From the NCBI GenBank assembly GCA_016748015.1, contig JAAOMT010000136.1, positions 10,004 to 38,623 on the forward strand: a stretch of DNA of 28,620 bases, read 5' to 3'. Position 1 is the stretch's first letter; each line of letters opens with the position of its first letter. The position numbers and the translations under genes were made by a program. Shown in pieces: positions 18,251-28,620 of this stretch. The stretch comes from Geosiphon pyriformis (Eukaryota; Glomeromycota; Glomeromycetes; Archaeosporales; Geosiphonaceae). The notes beneath the pieces are model-generated. The model had not been told where the DNA came from. It did no database searches and worked only from the letters and a program-made list of their open reading frames with translations.

Positions 18251-20409
18251 GTTTTGGGTATATCTGGTTTCTGAACTCTACTGGCATGATCCCAAGGGCT
18301 GGTTTGAAGATCTGAAAATTGGTTGGTAGACAACCATCACTGATCTCCAGTTTTGGGTGGTTCTCAATCTGAGATTTCCAAATGTTATCTGAACTGAGTT
18401 TAATAGTAGTGTTGAAATTGTTTGGGGTTGATAGATTACTTGGGGCTGTGGCTGATAGAGAGATTGTGGCTGTTGTTGATAAACTATGATTGCTGGAGGC
18501 TAATAAATTGGTGGTTGATAGATTGGCTGCTGTGTCATGGGTAAGTAATTAGGTTAATATGATGCTGGGTTGGGTTGATAATTCAGAATTTGAAACTAGT
18601 GATCGGGATTTCAATATTGATTTTCCAATCATTGGTTATTTAATCAATAGCAGCAATTAATATGTAAGTGTTCTTGTTTACCACAATAGTAGCAAACACA
18701 CATTTCTTGTTGTCACTGTTGATTGGTCAATGATAATAGATGTAATGAATTTTGGAAATGATTGGGGTTTTTTTGATTATTGTGTTGTTGAAAAGGTTGA
18801 TAAATTGCTTGATTGTTGTTAATTAAGTATCCTTCTAATTTCTGATTAACAAATTCACTGAATTGTTTCAATTTAGAATCCAAGTTAGATAATCTGTTTA
18901 TTATTAGATTTACAGCTTAAGCATAATTAGCTTCAAGCTCAGCTGTTTCAAAATCTCTAGCATTTGTAATGGTGGCTTAAAGGTCTACTAGGTGCAATGG
19001 GCATACACATTGGAAGATGCTACTGTGCAGGCCTTTAATGAATTGATTTAGAATTTGTGGTGCTGTGAAATAATCAGCCTGTATGGCTTGAATTTGGCAC
19101 AAATTTCTGTAAAAGCATCTTAGATAGATAGTAACTGCTTCATTTTCTCCTTGTTTAATAGTGGTGAAGGTATTTGCTAGATAATTAATACTATTATTGT
19201 TGCTAAAATATTGTAGAAATGCAAGTTTAAATACATTGAAATCTTGAAATTTGTTGGCCAAGTTTTGATATTATAAGTCAGCAGTATCCTGAAAAAAGTA
19301 TGAAATGGCTTGCATGGCTTTGGCATTATTTTATCCATTAGTTGTGATGGCTTTTTCAATATTGTTTAGCCACACTTGGGCATTGTCTTCTTCACTTGTG
19401 AATTTTTTGAGTTTTGCTATTGGAGCATAGACTATTGGATTTAAGTTTGGTTGTTATGGTGGTTAAAGAAGTAATTGTTGGGATAGTATTGGTGGCTGTT
19501 GAAGTTGTTCAGCAATTGGATTAATTGGTTGCTGATTAATAACGATTTCTGAAGATAAGTTTTTCTGATTAATTAACTGGGAGTTTGGATTATTCGAAGT
19601 TTGCTGGGTTTAAATATTCAGAGTTTCAATTTCTGGATTTTCTGCAATTGGATTTTTATAATTAAATTCTTGATTCTCTTCTTTTTTTTCTTCTGATGCC
19701 ATTATTTTCCAAGAACTTGTGGTTCCAAAATTTAGTAAAGGTAATAATGATCAGAATCCTGATGGTATTGGTAATTGCAATTTAAATCCTTCAAAGTAAT
19801 TGCCATAGGTTTCTAGTAATTCTGCTTTCTTTTGTTTACTTTGAAATGGGAGTTGTTCAAATGTTGATGTTATATTTAATATGGATGCACCTATTGATGT
19901 AATGTTAATGGTACTTCTGGGTGTGTGATAATATGATAGATTTAGTGAAGATTCAATTCTTTGTTTCTTTCACATTAGTAATTGTATTTCTTTTGGTATT
20001 ATTGCTGGTGTTTGTAATTTTCTTTTACCTTTATCTGCATAGATAATAGGGAATTGTTGTTGGGTGTATCTTTCAATTTCTTGATTAATTTCTCTAATAA
20101 TTAATGCAAAACTGTAATTTCATTTTAAGTTGGTGTGTTGGATTAATTTCATATAGAAATTTTTTCTTACTGATTCAATATCAACTGGTCTTTCTAAAAA
20201 ATCTGTGATTCTTTCATTGACATAAAAATTGAAGGCTGATTCTGCTAAATAATAGTTGTTGGTTAAGTCCAATTGTTGGCTGTATTGTTGAAATAAAAAT
20301 TTAGCAAATCCTAAATGGTTTGTCCCTATTATTTCTGATTCTGCTACTTTTGAATGATTGTTGTTAGTACTGGTTTTCTGTAGGATTATATCTCACAAAA
20401 AGCACCAAA
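18251..20409 (-). pseudogene. Element A Gag (N-terminal region, capsid, CCHC knuckle)
   Basis: One frame holds from the primer-binding site at 20407 down to the protease, with no frameshift at the anchors I checked (20405, 19261, 18692, 17981). The N-terminal part has HLGFAKFLFQQYSQQLDL and ESAFNFYVNERITDFL; its first ATG comes about 90 codons in. After SSWKI comes MASEEKKEENQEF, a plausible start for the core Gag, then Gln/Pro-rich sequence. The capsid has AQVWLNNIEKAITTNG, AMQAISYFFQDTADL, FKLAFLQYFSNNNSI and TTIKQGENEAVTIYL. The knuckle is CYYCGKQEHLHINC (18653-18694). About ten stops interrupt it; those I could read sit at Trp, Gln or Arg positions. Replacements such as Arg to Cys and Pro to Leu in IFQCVCPLHLVDL fit C-to-T decay. 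Confidence 0.85.
20393..20409 (-). other. Element A primer-binding site
   Basis: The coding strand reads TTTGGTGCTTTTTGTG just inside the 5' LTR. The first nine bases are identical to element B, then it diverges. The TGG is at 20405-20407. CCTACAG follows a few bases on, again resembling a splice acceptor before the gag frame. Confidence 0.6.
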
Positions 20410-21270
20410 TATTACAAATAATTATTTGGGATCTTGAAACAAATAACAATCCTGTAACTTGGTGCTCAATTGATATAATGCTGTTGGTTTCTAGAAGTTT
20501 TGTGATCCAAAGGTTTTGGTTGGTCTAAAAGTTTTGTTGTGGAGTTCTTTATATAATAAACAGAGATTTAGTGATGATTGTAGTGGTTTTTTGGAATTGC
20601 AATTCTGTCCAATTTTTTTCTCAGCTTGGTGGCTGGATTTATTCTGGCAGTTGTGCTCTTCTGATAAGCTATCCATTAATATATATGTAATTTCACCCTT
20701 ATTTCTGGGTTTTTTATCAGGCTATCTTTGATGTCAGTAATTCAGCACTTAATTTTTAATCAATTAGTAAAAAGAAATAACAAAAAAAATAAAAGAAAAT
20801 AAAAGAAGATAAAGAAATAAGCAAAAACAATTACAAGTTTTAGTATTTTGTTAATAACCATGATCAAGAGCTATTGTTCTAGTGTGGTTAAGTATTAATT
20901 ACTATTAACATGAAGTATTAATAGTAAAAAATAAATTAAGATGGTGAATAATTATTTATTGATATGTTTATGGATAGAAAGGTTGCTTAGATCAAATCTA
21001 AACTGATAAATTTGTTTTTTTTTTCTAATGTTATCACTATATATACATAATTGATGTTCTATGAGATTACTCACATTCCCGAGCAATGTGCTATGATTTT
21101 TTGAGCAATGCTCATATTTGTTAAGCAAGGTGTCTTAATTTTCTAACATTGTTCCATATTGCTAAGCAATATGTTGTGATTTCTGATATTACTTTACATT
21201 GTTGAGCAATGTGCTTATATGCTAACTGGTCTACTTTTTTTCTATATCTGTTTTTTTTTTATGAGTAACA
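20410..21270 (-). repeat. Element A 5' LTR (right copy)
   Basis: This is 861 bp, homologous along its length to 2193-3107. It starts TATTACAAAT and ends TATGAGTAACA on the plus strand. It contains a shorter palindrome array (21080-21215) with GAGCAATGTGC, GAGCAATGCTC, ATTGCTAAGCAAT and ATTGTTGAGCAAT. The end of the old LTR at 1-507 is the third copy of this family in the window. Confidence 0.9.
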
Positions 21271-21719
21271 ATGCTCTTTAGTCACATTTTATTCAATAAT
21301 TTTCAAATGCTGCAATTATACATTTTAGTAAAAAGTTAAGAAATAACCAATAAGTAATCTTTTATTCCAAGATATTCAGATACTTGAAGATAAAAAAAGG
21401 AAGTTTTAGCAATAAGAAAATAATTAAAATAAAAGTTGTTATTTTATTTATTTGATTTTCTTGATTTTTGATATGCTTTATATTTTTGATATGTTTTTCT
21501 ACAGCTAAAAGATTCATTACTTATATAGCTATCAAAAGTAGTCAATAATCAGATCAATAATCAGGTCAATAATCAGGTCAATAATTAGGTCAATGGTCAG
21601 ATTATTGATTAGGTCAATGGTTAAGTCATTGATCAATGATCACTATCTAAAAATAGAGTGGCTAATTATATAATATTAGTGGCTAATACATATGATAATT
21701 AATAAGAAGTATAGGTTTT
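21271..21719. other. Spacer between elements A and C
   Basis: I see no ORF and no similarity to the 3' part of element A (third ORF or LTR), so element C is truncated at this side. It contains the 12-bp tandem repeat below and a direct repeat AGTGGCTAAT at 21657-21666 and 21678-21687. Confidence 0.6.
21542..21639. repeat. 12-bp minisatellite with terminal palindrome
   Basis: Consecutive units of TCAATAATCAGG begin at 21542. The first four are nearly perfect and the later ones are decayed (TCAATGGTCAG, TCAATGGTTAAG). The array ends in a perfect 14-bp palindrome, TCATTGATCAATGA, at 21626-21639. Confidence 0.8.
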
Positions 21720-22900
21720 AATCATAATACTATATTATAATATGGTTTTAGTCAATTTTTATGTGCTGTATTAAGTAAAATTTTGTTGTTCCATTTTAAT
21801 TTATAAGCTTAATTTTTTAGAATTTTTTTAATGTGAAATGGTTTGTTCTATTTGAAATCAAATTTTCTATTTTATTGTTTTTCTATTTTGATATAATGTA
21901 AGAGTACTTTGTCTTTAATTTTGAATTCAACTGGTTTATTTTGTAATTAATTATCATGTTATTTTTTTTGTTTTGCTTGTGATTTTTGTATATTATTAGC
22001 TGCTGTTCATATTTTGTTTTTTAAAGTTTCTATTAAGTTATATATTTTTTTCAGCAATATTCTTTGGAAGTTGGCTTCTGTTATTGATTTTGTTGGATAT
22101 GTATTAATATTTATCTTAACTAGTAATATTATTTTTCTATTATAGACAAGTTCAAATGATGTTATTTGTATAGTATCTTGCTTTATTGTCTAATAAGCAA
22201 ATAATACTGATAGTATAAACAAATCTTATTTATTCTGGTTTTTTTGGCTAATCTTGGTTATTATTTTACATAATGTTTTGTTGAATCTTTTGACTAAGCC
22301 ATTTGTTTGTAAATAATATGATGACAATAATAATCTTTTGATTTCAAATTTTTGACTTAATTCTGTTAATGTTTTGTTTACAAAATGAGTTTTTTGATCT
22401 GATAATAATTTTTTTAGACATCTATGTTAACAAATCAAATCTTGGTAGATAAATTTGGCTATAAATTCTGCATTTGCTTTTTAAATTGCTTTTACTTCTG
22501 GTTATTTTGTAAAATAATTCATGACTACTGCTATATATTAATTGCCTTTATTGGTTATTATTAATAGTCCCACTTTAATTAGTTTTAGTTGTTTGTTAAG
22601 TTTTGTTTCTTTTCTTTTTTAACAAACATCATAATTTTGAACATATTAAATAATATCTGAATATATTGATAGCCAATAATATCTTTTTCTGGTTCTTTTT
22701 ATGATTGCTTTTTTATGAAAATATTCTGCAGTTAGATCTGAATACATATTAAACAGTATTGTTTATTTCTTTAATTCTATAATTACTTTGAGTAATTAAT
22801 TTAGATTTTTTCTGTTTTTTTAATATAATATATTTTGATAAATAATAAAATATTTTAATTGTTGTTTTATGTTGTTTTGTTTTTTTTGAGATAATTTCTT
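21720..22900 (-). pseudogene. Element C integrase remnant
   Basis: Readable pieces are RYYWLSIYSDII in the zinc-binding region, LLSDQKTHFVN with the second catalytic Asp, and YYLQTNGLVKRFNKTL, where the catalytic Glu is Lys. The D-to-E spacing is the canonical 35. Near 22570 about a dozen codons including the first catalytic Asp are deleted, so LKLIKV joins GLLIITNKGN directly. The C-terminal GPY/F-like region survives in outline (21740-21900). Confidence 0.8.
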
Positions 22901-24240
22901 CTTGAAATATTGAGTATTGATATAATGTTGGAGTTGTTAATATTTTTGTGTATTTATTTTTTATTATATTTTTGGGTTGAAATATTTAGATTTGTTTTAT
23001 CTGTAATAAACTATTAATATTTCTATTTTTTTTTCTTTTTTTATAATATATGATATAATTAAATGGTAATAGTTCTATTTTTTATCTTATATGACAATTG
23101 TCTCAAAATTTTTGCTTTTAAATTGATGTTAATTTTTTGTAATCTATGTATACATTAAATTTTTGGTTTAAATATTTTTTCTATTTGATAACAGTTCAAT
23201 AAATAACTAAGTGTTCCAATACTAAGATTTTATAATTTTTCTTAGCTGGATTTAAACTTCAACTGGCATATGTTTTTGTTTGTTTACTCTTTTTTGTAAC
23301 AATACAGTTTTCAATACTTGACTGAATGCATTAATGGTAATAATAAATGGCTTGCTATAATTTGAATAGATTAGTATTAAGACTTAAATAAGCTTTTTTT
23401 TAAGATGTTAAAAGTTTTTTGTTGTGTTTTGGTTTATTCATATTTAACATTTTTTTGCTTAAAGCTGGTAAAGTAGTTAAGCCAGTTTGAAAAAATTTTG
23501 GATAAAGTGATAATAGCATCTAGCAAATTCCAAAATACTCTTAATTTTGTCAAGTTTATTGGTACTGAAAAGTTCTTAACTATTTCAATTTTGTCTAAAT
23601 CTGTTTTGATGCTACCTTTGCTTATAATATGTTTCAAAAATTTGTATTTGGTTTTTCTAAAAAAGCATTTAATTGTATTTAATTTCAATTTGGCTTTTCT
23701 TAATCTTTTAAATACTTGTTAAAAATAGTAGATATGATTATTGAATGTTTTGGAGAACATGTTGGTGTTATTTAAGTAGACTACTACTGATTTTCATAGT
23801 AATTTGGTGTAAACAATTTTCATAAGCTATTAAAAGATAGCTGGAGCATTAGTTAAGCCAAAAAACATAACATCAAATTCAAATTTTTTTCTCTGATTGT
23901 GAATGCTGGTTTTTTCTTGTTGGCTAAATTTATGGCTAATTGCCAGTAATCACTATCTAAATTCAATATTAAAAACCATTTCTTCTCTTTAAAAACATTA
24001 AATAATTTTTGTATCTGTAAAGTTAAATAGTTGTTTCTATAAGTAATATTATTATTTTTTTATTTTTTTATGAACTAATACCACTGGTAATAATCATAAA
24101 TTTATTAATAGTTAAATTAATCTGTTGTCTAATATTCTGTTAATTTCTTGTTAGATGATTTCATGACTAACTAATAGTACTTTATATGCTATTTGTTTGA
24201 TTGGCATTGTATTTCCAGTCTTAATCTGGTGTTAGATAAT
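22901..24240 (-). pseudogene. Element C reverse transcriptase and RNase H remnant
   Basis: RT pieces include LNLDSDYWQLAI (motif A), FEFDVMFFGLTNAPAIF, and the catalytic loop YLNN (23767-23778), where both Asp of YLDD are Asn. NTNMFSKTFNNHIYYF and KFLKHIISKGSIKTDLDKIEIV follow. In RNase H the TTDAS block reads TINAF. Stops and small indels are more frequent than in A. Confidence 0.85.
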
Positions 24241-25180
24241 ATCAGTTCTGCAAAATTCATTTTTACTGACAAAAATGTCAGTAAAATTGTTAAGTAATAT
24301 TTTGAGTTGCATATGTTGAAATGAATTTAAATTTCTCAAGTTTATTTGTTATAATTGTTTTGATTATAATAAATAATACTCTTTTTATTTATAGATTGTT
24401 TGTAATGTAATATTTATATATCTGTACAGTTGTGGAAAGTTTGAAATAATAGTTGATAATTAATTTTCAATTTTAGTGCTTAAGTATTTAATAGTAATTC
24501 TACTTGGTATTTTTATAAAGTTTTTAGTTGTGTTATATATAAGAATCTTAATGTGTTTGTGGTTTTTAGCTAGTATATAAAGATTGGTAATGGCAATCTC
24601 TTCTAATTTACAAATATTTGTTTTAGCTTTAAAAATCTGGAGCTGATTTTTCATTTTCTTTTCTATAACTACTATATACTGATCATATAGTAGAATAGAA
24701 ATTAATTGATAAGTAGAGATAATTTTTTCTTTATTAATTGTTTTTTTTTCACTATATTAATTGATATATTTATTCTATTTGTTGATTTAAATCTCTGTAT
24801 CTTTCTTACCATAATCTTTAAATTTTTCTTTATTCCTACTAATACTAACTGAGCTATTTTAATCAAAGACAAAAATATTGTCTGTGTTATTTTTTATTTG
24901 GTTTAATTATATATATTTTTTTGAATTATTTTATAGCATTGCAATAATATTTCCTATATATCTTGTATTAATTATTCCTCTTTTAATATTAATTTTTTTA
25001 TTTATTAAACTAGATCTAGAGACTAATTAGACTATTGTTGTTGCCAAAATTTTTAGTACTACTTTCAGATCTATGCTGGTGTATAAATAAGATTTCAATT
25101 AAATGGCAGTTTTTTTTGAATATCTGATATCAAACTCTGCATTAATATTATATATGTATTCTAACATAATACTTTCATTA
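24241..25180 (-). pseudogene. Element C dUTPase and connector remnant
   Basis: Motif 1 survives as NAEFDIRY near 25150-25125, motif 2 as SRSSLINKKI (about 25020-24985), and motif 3 as RGIINTRYIGNI (about 24980-24945, Asp to Asn and Gly to Arg). The connector at 24654-24460 (LQIFKAKTNICKLEEIAI, ILAKNHKHIKI) matches the A connector at 6960-6700. Confidence 0.75.
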
Positions 25181-26880
25181 TTATTGTTAAACCATTTGAG
25201 TTTTTGCTCTATTAAAAAATCTGGGAGCATAATATATTGTTCAGAGTTGTAATCAGAATTAGAATTGTCATTGTTATTATTGTTATTGTAAATAAAATTG
25301 AAACTGTTGTTATTGTTATTATCAAAATCTGAATCACAATTGATTTTTAATTCTAATTCCAATGCATATTCACTGATTGGCTCTTTTTTTTCAGAGATTA
25401 AATAAATCATATATGATGATAGATTGTAAATAAGATTACAATCATTACAATATTCAAAGTCACTTAGAATTAAATAATATTTACAAAATCTAGTATTTAA
25501 TTGTTCAAAATACTGTTTTTGTTCTTTTTTAGTGAGTACTAAATTTTGGTAGTGTTTATAAAACTGTTTTAGATTGCTTAAGATATCAATAAATACATTT
25601 GAATTGAAAATAAAAATAGTTTTGACAAGTTTTGGTGGGTTGTTTTTGATCATAAATATTTCATTAAGTGAAACATCTTTAACTTTGGCACTTGTTATTC
25701 ACCAAATTTTGTTCTTATTATTAAGTAACTATCTAAGTATGAAAGTATTCTGTTTTATACAGTGTTAAAAAGCATTCCTTGGCTCATCTAGTTGCTAATA
25801 AAAATTGTGTATTGAGATAATATATTACACATTCTTTCTTAACCAAGAATGTTATTCCATATTTTTTTATTGAGTAGCGCTTCCTTACAAACAAGACATG
25901 ATTTGTTGTTTCAATTTTTTTGTCATTTAGAGTAATTAAAATGTTCTTGGTAAGATGATTTACAATAGTAGTAAGTATGTATTTAGTAGTTTTCATCTGA
26001 TGAAATCCAAGCTTTCATAAAGAAAAACTTTTTCTTATAATTAATGTATCTTAGTAAAATATAAAGTGGTTTTATTCTTGTATTCATGAAGTATAATCTA
26101 TTTCAGTTACTGGTTATTTTTTCAGTAATAGTAGTGACTTTTGACTTGTCTTCTTTCTTTCTTTTTTTATTATTATTCTAAAAAAGTATTAATAGTAATT
26201 TGTTGTGTTTATTTTTAACTTTTAAGACTTGATAGGCTTTTCAGGTAAGTTTTGTTTTTTCTTTCTTTAGCTTAATCAATAATTGCTCTTTTAAAAAAGC
26301 TTTAAAGTGTCTGCAGATAACTGATATCCAAATTTACTGATTATTTTGATTAAGCTGTAGCTTCTGCATAATTTAGTTAAATACAGTATTAGTCTTAAAC
26401 AACCAATTATTATCAATAAAAGTTTGGTACTGCATAGTTTTCATCATGAAAACTTTGATGAGTGTTGTAATGCCATTAACTTTGAATAGAAAGTTATTAA
26501 TTTTACCAATAGGAGTTTTTGTTATTTCATTAGCTATAATAATTCTGATACTGGCAGTATAATCAACTTAGCAATCTAATTGGTTCATGAGTTATCATGT
26601 AATAATGCTGTTTACTAAACTACTATCAAGATTAATTTGATAAAATGGCCATTAACTTTGGTATCTGTGTATATGTTATAATAAGTTTGGCATTAAGAGT
26701 AACTCTATTGAATAAAAGTAACATTATTGATTCTTTTATTTTGAAGAAAAATATAGCTACAAGTAATTTATTCTTTATAACAGTGGCTGACAAGATGTTG
26801 TTGGTAAACTATATTTGATCTTTTAACAATTTGAAAAACTTTATACTCTTTGGCAAATAAATTAACTCATTAAAATTTTT
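25181..26880 (-). pseudogene. Element C Cys-rich linker and protease remnant
   Basis: The protease block reads INLDSSLVNSIIT (DSS-L codons 26616-26627, Gly to Ser), preceded by a 1-nt deletion near 26628 and followed by IRIIIANEITKTPIGKI, which aligns with A. The linker has SCLVCKEALL near 25895-25865. A 184-codon open frame at 25099-25653 covers LSNLKQFYKHYQNL, YCNDCNLIYN and an Asn/Asp-rich tract before the dUTPase. This segment holds the roughly 320 bp (25523-25845) missing from element A. Confidence 0.75.
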
Positions 26881-28620
26881 CTAAACAATTGAATATGGCC
26901 ATTTTCAAAAATAGATTCATAATTTAGCCCATTATAAAATTCAAATCTTTTAACAAATTTGTTAAATTTAGTATTTTTAATATTATTATCTTTAAAAAAA
27001 AATTTTATTCTATTTATATGTTTTATTTAAAAATACCAAGATTGTGAATTATAATTATTAATTAGTTTTATTATATTAATTATTGTTTTTTATTATTATA
27101 TGATTAATAAAAATAGGCTAAAAAAATTTGTCTTAACTGTTTTGAAATAATAATTGAAAGTTATTTTTAAGTTAATCTTTAAAAAAAGTATTTTTATCTT
27201 TGTTTTAAATCTAATAGTTAATCTATTATATAATATATTTAACTAAAAACAACATAATAATTAAATATTTATATAAAGTTTTAAATAAAATTTTTACAAA
27301 TAATTTTACTTTATAAAAAAAATTAATTGAAAATATATTTTGGTTAATCTTAATTTGAATTTGGCTCTATTTTTTAATACATTAATTTTAAACTAATTTT
27401 TACCAGTCTTAAAAGCAAAACAAAATATATTTTCACTTATGTTTTTATTTAATTATATTATTAGAGAATTTAATCTTAAGGATTAAACTAATTAGATAAA
27501 AACTTTTTTGCTTGTTTTTTAATACTATTTCTAATAATATTTAAGAAATATTTACTAATTATTAAAGATTTATTAAACAGATGACTTTTACTTTAGCACT
27601 TAATGCATTTTTAAAATCAAATTAATTTTAATTAAAATTGTATTTTAGTTTATATATAATTTTATTAATGCTAAATCTGTGTTTAAAAACAATATAAACT
27701 TTTTTTTGTATAAATTTTGTTTTTTTAGCTTTTTTAAATATTATATTTTAAGTTGAATATGCTAAGTTTGTTTTTTTTTTATTTTTAAAATAAGTAAGTT
27801 TATGATAATATTTAAGTTTTTTTGTTGCTGTTGTTTTGTATAATATGGCTTTAAATGTGTGTATAATTAATAATAAAACAGTTTTTAGTATTTATATTAA
27901 GATTTTTAAAGTTATATTAAAGTTTTTTAGCATTTAACAATATGTTATTGTTTATTTTAATTTTTTTAATATAATTGTATTTGCTTTAATATGCTAGTTA
28001 ATTTTAATAAACAAAAACAATATTAGAATTTTTATTTTTGTAAATTTAAGAAAAAACTTTTTTTTTATAATATGTTTAAAACCAAATTGATTAATTTTTT
28101 TTCTGATTAAACAATCTTTAAAATTAGCAAACTGATTTTTTAAATTAGTATTTATATTTGTTTTATTTTTTATTTTTTAAATTTGCTAAGTAACTTTAAT
28201 AAACAATTATTACTTTTAGTTTTAAATATAATTTAGATACTGTTATTATCAAAACTGGTATTTTAAAAAGTTTGTATTTAATAAAAAATATCTGAATATT
28301 AGTAATGCTTTAAGTATTAAAATTTTGATTATCTGATTTTAAGTTATAAGATATTACTATTTCTTTTTTCTAAGTTTTTATTTTATTTTGTTGATTTTTA
28401 AATAGCATTTTATTAAAACTATATTATAGATTTTATTTCTGCTTATTTAAATTTTTTTGTTAGTAATTTTTTAATTCTTGTTATTATTATTATTATTGTT
28501 AGCTTTTTAATTGGTTTTTGCTTAGTTATTTTGGAATTTAAGTTAGATGTTTTGGCTTTAATAGTTAAGTTTATTGTTAAACTAATTAGTATTTTGGTTA
28601 TTACTTTATTAATTATTATT
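26881..28620. other. Very AT-rich region without recognisable genes
   Basis: There are long T and A runs and no extended open frame, LTR similarity or RNA gene that I can see. A short TTA/TAT microsatellite lies near 28480-28500. It may be decayed intergenic DNA or an older element beyond recognition. Confidence 0.6.

Larger units (their letters stand above)
2193..21270 (-). mobile_element. Element A: degraded Ty3/gypsy LTR retrotransposon split by element B
   Basis: The element is bounded by two homologous LTRs in direct orientation (2193-3107 and 20410-21270). Its genes read on the minus strand: primer-binding site, gag and protease at 17203-20409, then (left of nested element B) Cys-rich/dUTPase, RT-RNase H, integrase and a third ORF at 3122-7816. 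The element without B is about 9.7 kb. The LTRs differ by roughly 15-20% over the alignable part, and the differences are mostly transitions. No target-site duplication is visible: the five bases outside are ATTAG on the left and ATGCT on the right. It carries many in-frame stops, several frameshifts and mutated catalytic residues, so it cannot be autonomous. The order protease-dUTPase-RT-RNase H-integrase is established from homology to elements B and C in this window. Confidence 0.9.
21720..26850 (-). mobile_element. Element C: old A-like retrotransposon body without LTRs
   Basis: It is colinear with element A over integrase, RNase H, RT, dUTPase, Cys-rich linker and protease. For example, 21735-21900 matches A 3940-4110, and 25846 onward matches A 17203 onward. 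It has no LTR, no gag beyond the protease region, and no third ORF. It is the most mutated body: RT YLNN, RNase H D-to-N, protease DSS, an integrase deletion and E-to-K. Because it is uninterrupted where B split A, it serves as the reference for what A lost. Confidence 0.85.

Noticed and set aside
2193-26850. Alternative genetic code (TAA/TAG as Gln, TGA as Trp or Arg)
   Set aside because: The same stop codons replace Trp, Gln and Arg at different sites. Matching missense changes (Arg to Cys, Asp to Asn, Gly to Arg) and frameshifts occur alongside, so mutation is the better explanation.

Overview
The window is strongly AT-rich eukaryotic DNA made almost entirely of decayed Ty3/gypsy LTR retrotransposons. 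All of them lie on the minus strand. I see no host gene, tRNA, rRNA or CRISPR array. The elements have a Gag with a CCHC knuckle, an aspartic protease, a cysteine-rich segment, a dUTPase, RT-RNase H and integrase. Their wording (for example the Gag knuckle VCYYCGKQ and the RT/IN phrases KSVVIYLD and YLTKWPEA) resembles retroelements I associate with arbuscular mycorrhizal fungi (Glomeromycotina, Rhizophagus-like). That assignment is from memory and has not been searched.

Layout. 1-507: end of an old LTR (copy D), cut by the window edge. 508-2192: AT-rich DNA without a supportable gene. 2193-21270: element A, with LTRs at 2193-3107 and 20410-21270. Element B (7817-17202, two 585-bp LTRs) is nested inside A. 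Because A reads on the minus strand, its gag and protease lie right of B (17203-20409) and its dUTPase, RT, RNase H, integrase and a third ORF lie left of B (3122-7816). 21271-21719: spacer with a 12-bp tandem repeat. 21720-26850: element C, an older A-like body with no LTRs, no gag and no third ORF. 26881-28620: very AT-rich DNA with nothing recognisable.

Architecture shared by A and B: LTR, PBS, gag (long N-terminal region, capsid, CCHC), protease, Cys-rich linker, dUTPase, RT, RNase H, integrase, GPY/F-like C-terminal region, accessory ORF, LTR. The dUTPase between protease and RT, the CxxC-rich linker, and the unnamed helical ORF downstream of integrase are the least standard parts.

Decay is dominated by transitions. 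Frames often run for hundreds of codons broken only by stops that single C-to-T or G-to-A changes at Trp, Gln or CGA-Arg codons would make. The same changes turn catalytic Asp/Glu/Gly into Asn/Lys/Arg/Ser in protease, RT, RNase H and integrase. All three bodies have a broken RT motif and none looks autonomous. Relative age: B is youngest (LTRs about 7% different by eye), A is older (about 15-20%), and C and D are oldest.
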